A program made the translations under genes and the position numbers. From assembly GCF_019654975.1 (NCBI RefSeq), contig NZ_BPEW01000019.1, forward strand, positions 31,074 through 95,073: 64,000 nt of DNA. Direction: 5' to 3'. How positions within the stretch are numbered: position 1 is the first letter of the stretch; each line of letters starts with the position of its first letter. This DNA comes from Shewanella sp. c952 (lineage in GTDB: Bacteria > Pseudomonadota > Gammaproteobacteria > Enterobacterales > Shewanellaceae). Below, in pieces: positions 64,000 through 64,000 of the stretch. Under the pieces are notes generated by a model that was not told the origin of the DNA, did not search any database, and saw only the letters and a program-made list of their open reading frames with translations.

Positions 64000-64000
64000 A

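Noticed and set aside
63812..64000. Minus-strand ORF of 62 codons over the 5S gene
   Set aside because: It is the translated 5S rRNA sequence and its terminator.
1..64000. CRISPR arrays, insertion sequences, prophage or integrase genes
   Set aside because: No regularly spaced short repeats, transposase, integrase or phage structural gene was seen anywhere in the window.

Overview
This window looks like chromosomal DNA of a marine gammaproteobacterium, most likely Shewanella. Three things point that way: the gene order bipA–glnA–kynureninase-like–DUF1864, the separate ntrBC and cpxPRA loci, and a periplasmic flavocytochrome-type reductase next to a DMSP lyase. Species cannot be fixed from the sequence alone. 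Gene density is high, and apart from a 5S rRNA gene at the right edge no RNA gene was recognised. No insertion sequence, prophage or CRISPR array was seen.

Layout. 1-10486 (+) is the downstream half of an aryl polyene (APE) pigment cluster: ammonia-lyase, thioesterase, LolA-like carrier, MMPL exporter, a flavin-dependent halogenase-like protein, DUF3261 lipoprotein, and the ketosynthase/dehydratase/ketoreductase/ketosynthase set. 10617-20411 holds housekeeping and envelope genes (rhodanese, DUF4397 lipoprotein, dtd, pip, yihY, DUF2959, polyferredoxin, DUF418). 20551-21120 is a tandem intergenic repeat. 21212-25194 carries bipA and glnA with NtrC/sigma-54 control. 25378-34700 holds an exported repeat protein, a DAACS symporter, a small XRE pair, a YCF48-like protein, and a kynureninase-like/PrnB-like pair with a divergent Lrp regulator. 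34824-38165 is a TetR-controlled aldehyde/electrophile defence operon (YqhD, DJ-1 family, GST). 38218-47346 has a lysozyme inhibitor, a pilin, ntrBC, an outer-membrane protein, fieF and cpxP/cpxRA.

49120-56333 is the most distinctive region: porin, DMSP lyase DddY, tetraheme cytochrome ArdB, flavoprotein ArdA, a divergent LysR regulator and AcuI. Together these would cleave DMSP to DMS and acrylate in the periplasm, respire the acrylate anaerobically and detoxify what enters the cell. The ardA and dddY promoters share an undescribed-looking operator (consensus TTTTGGAAYNNRTTCCA) placed exactly 4 nt before an identical TATTAT -10 box. 56570-60738 adds AldB and the orphan glycyl-radical pair YjjI/YjjW. 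The window ends with trmL, a 1.4-kb non-coding stretch with two degenerate 5S rRNA tails, and a complete 5S gene that ends an rRNA operon lying to the right.
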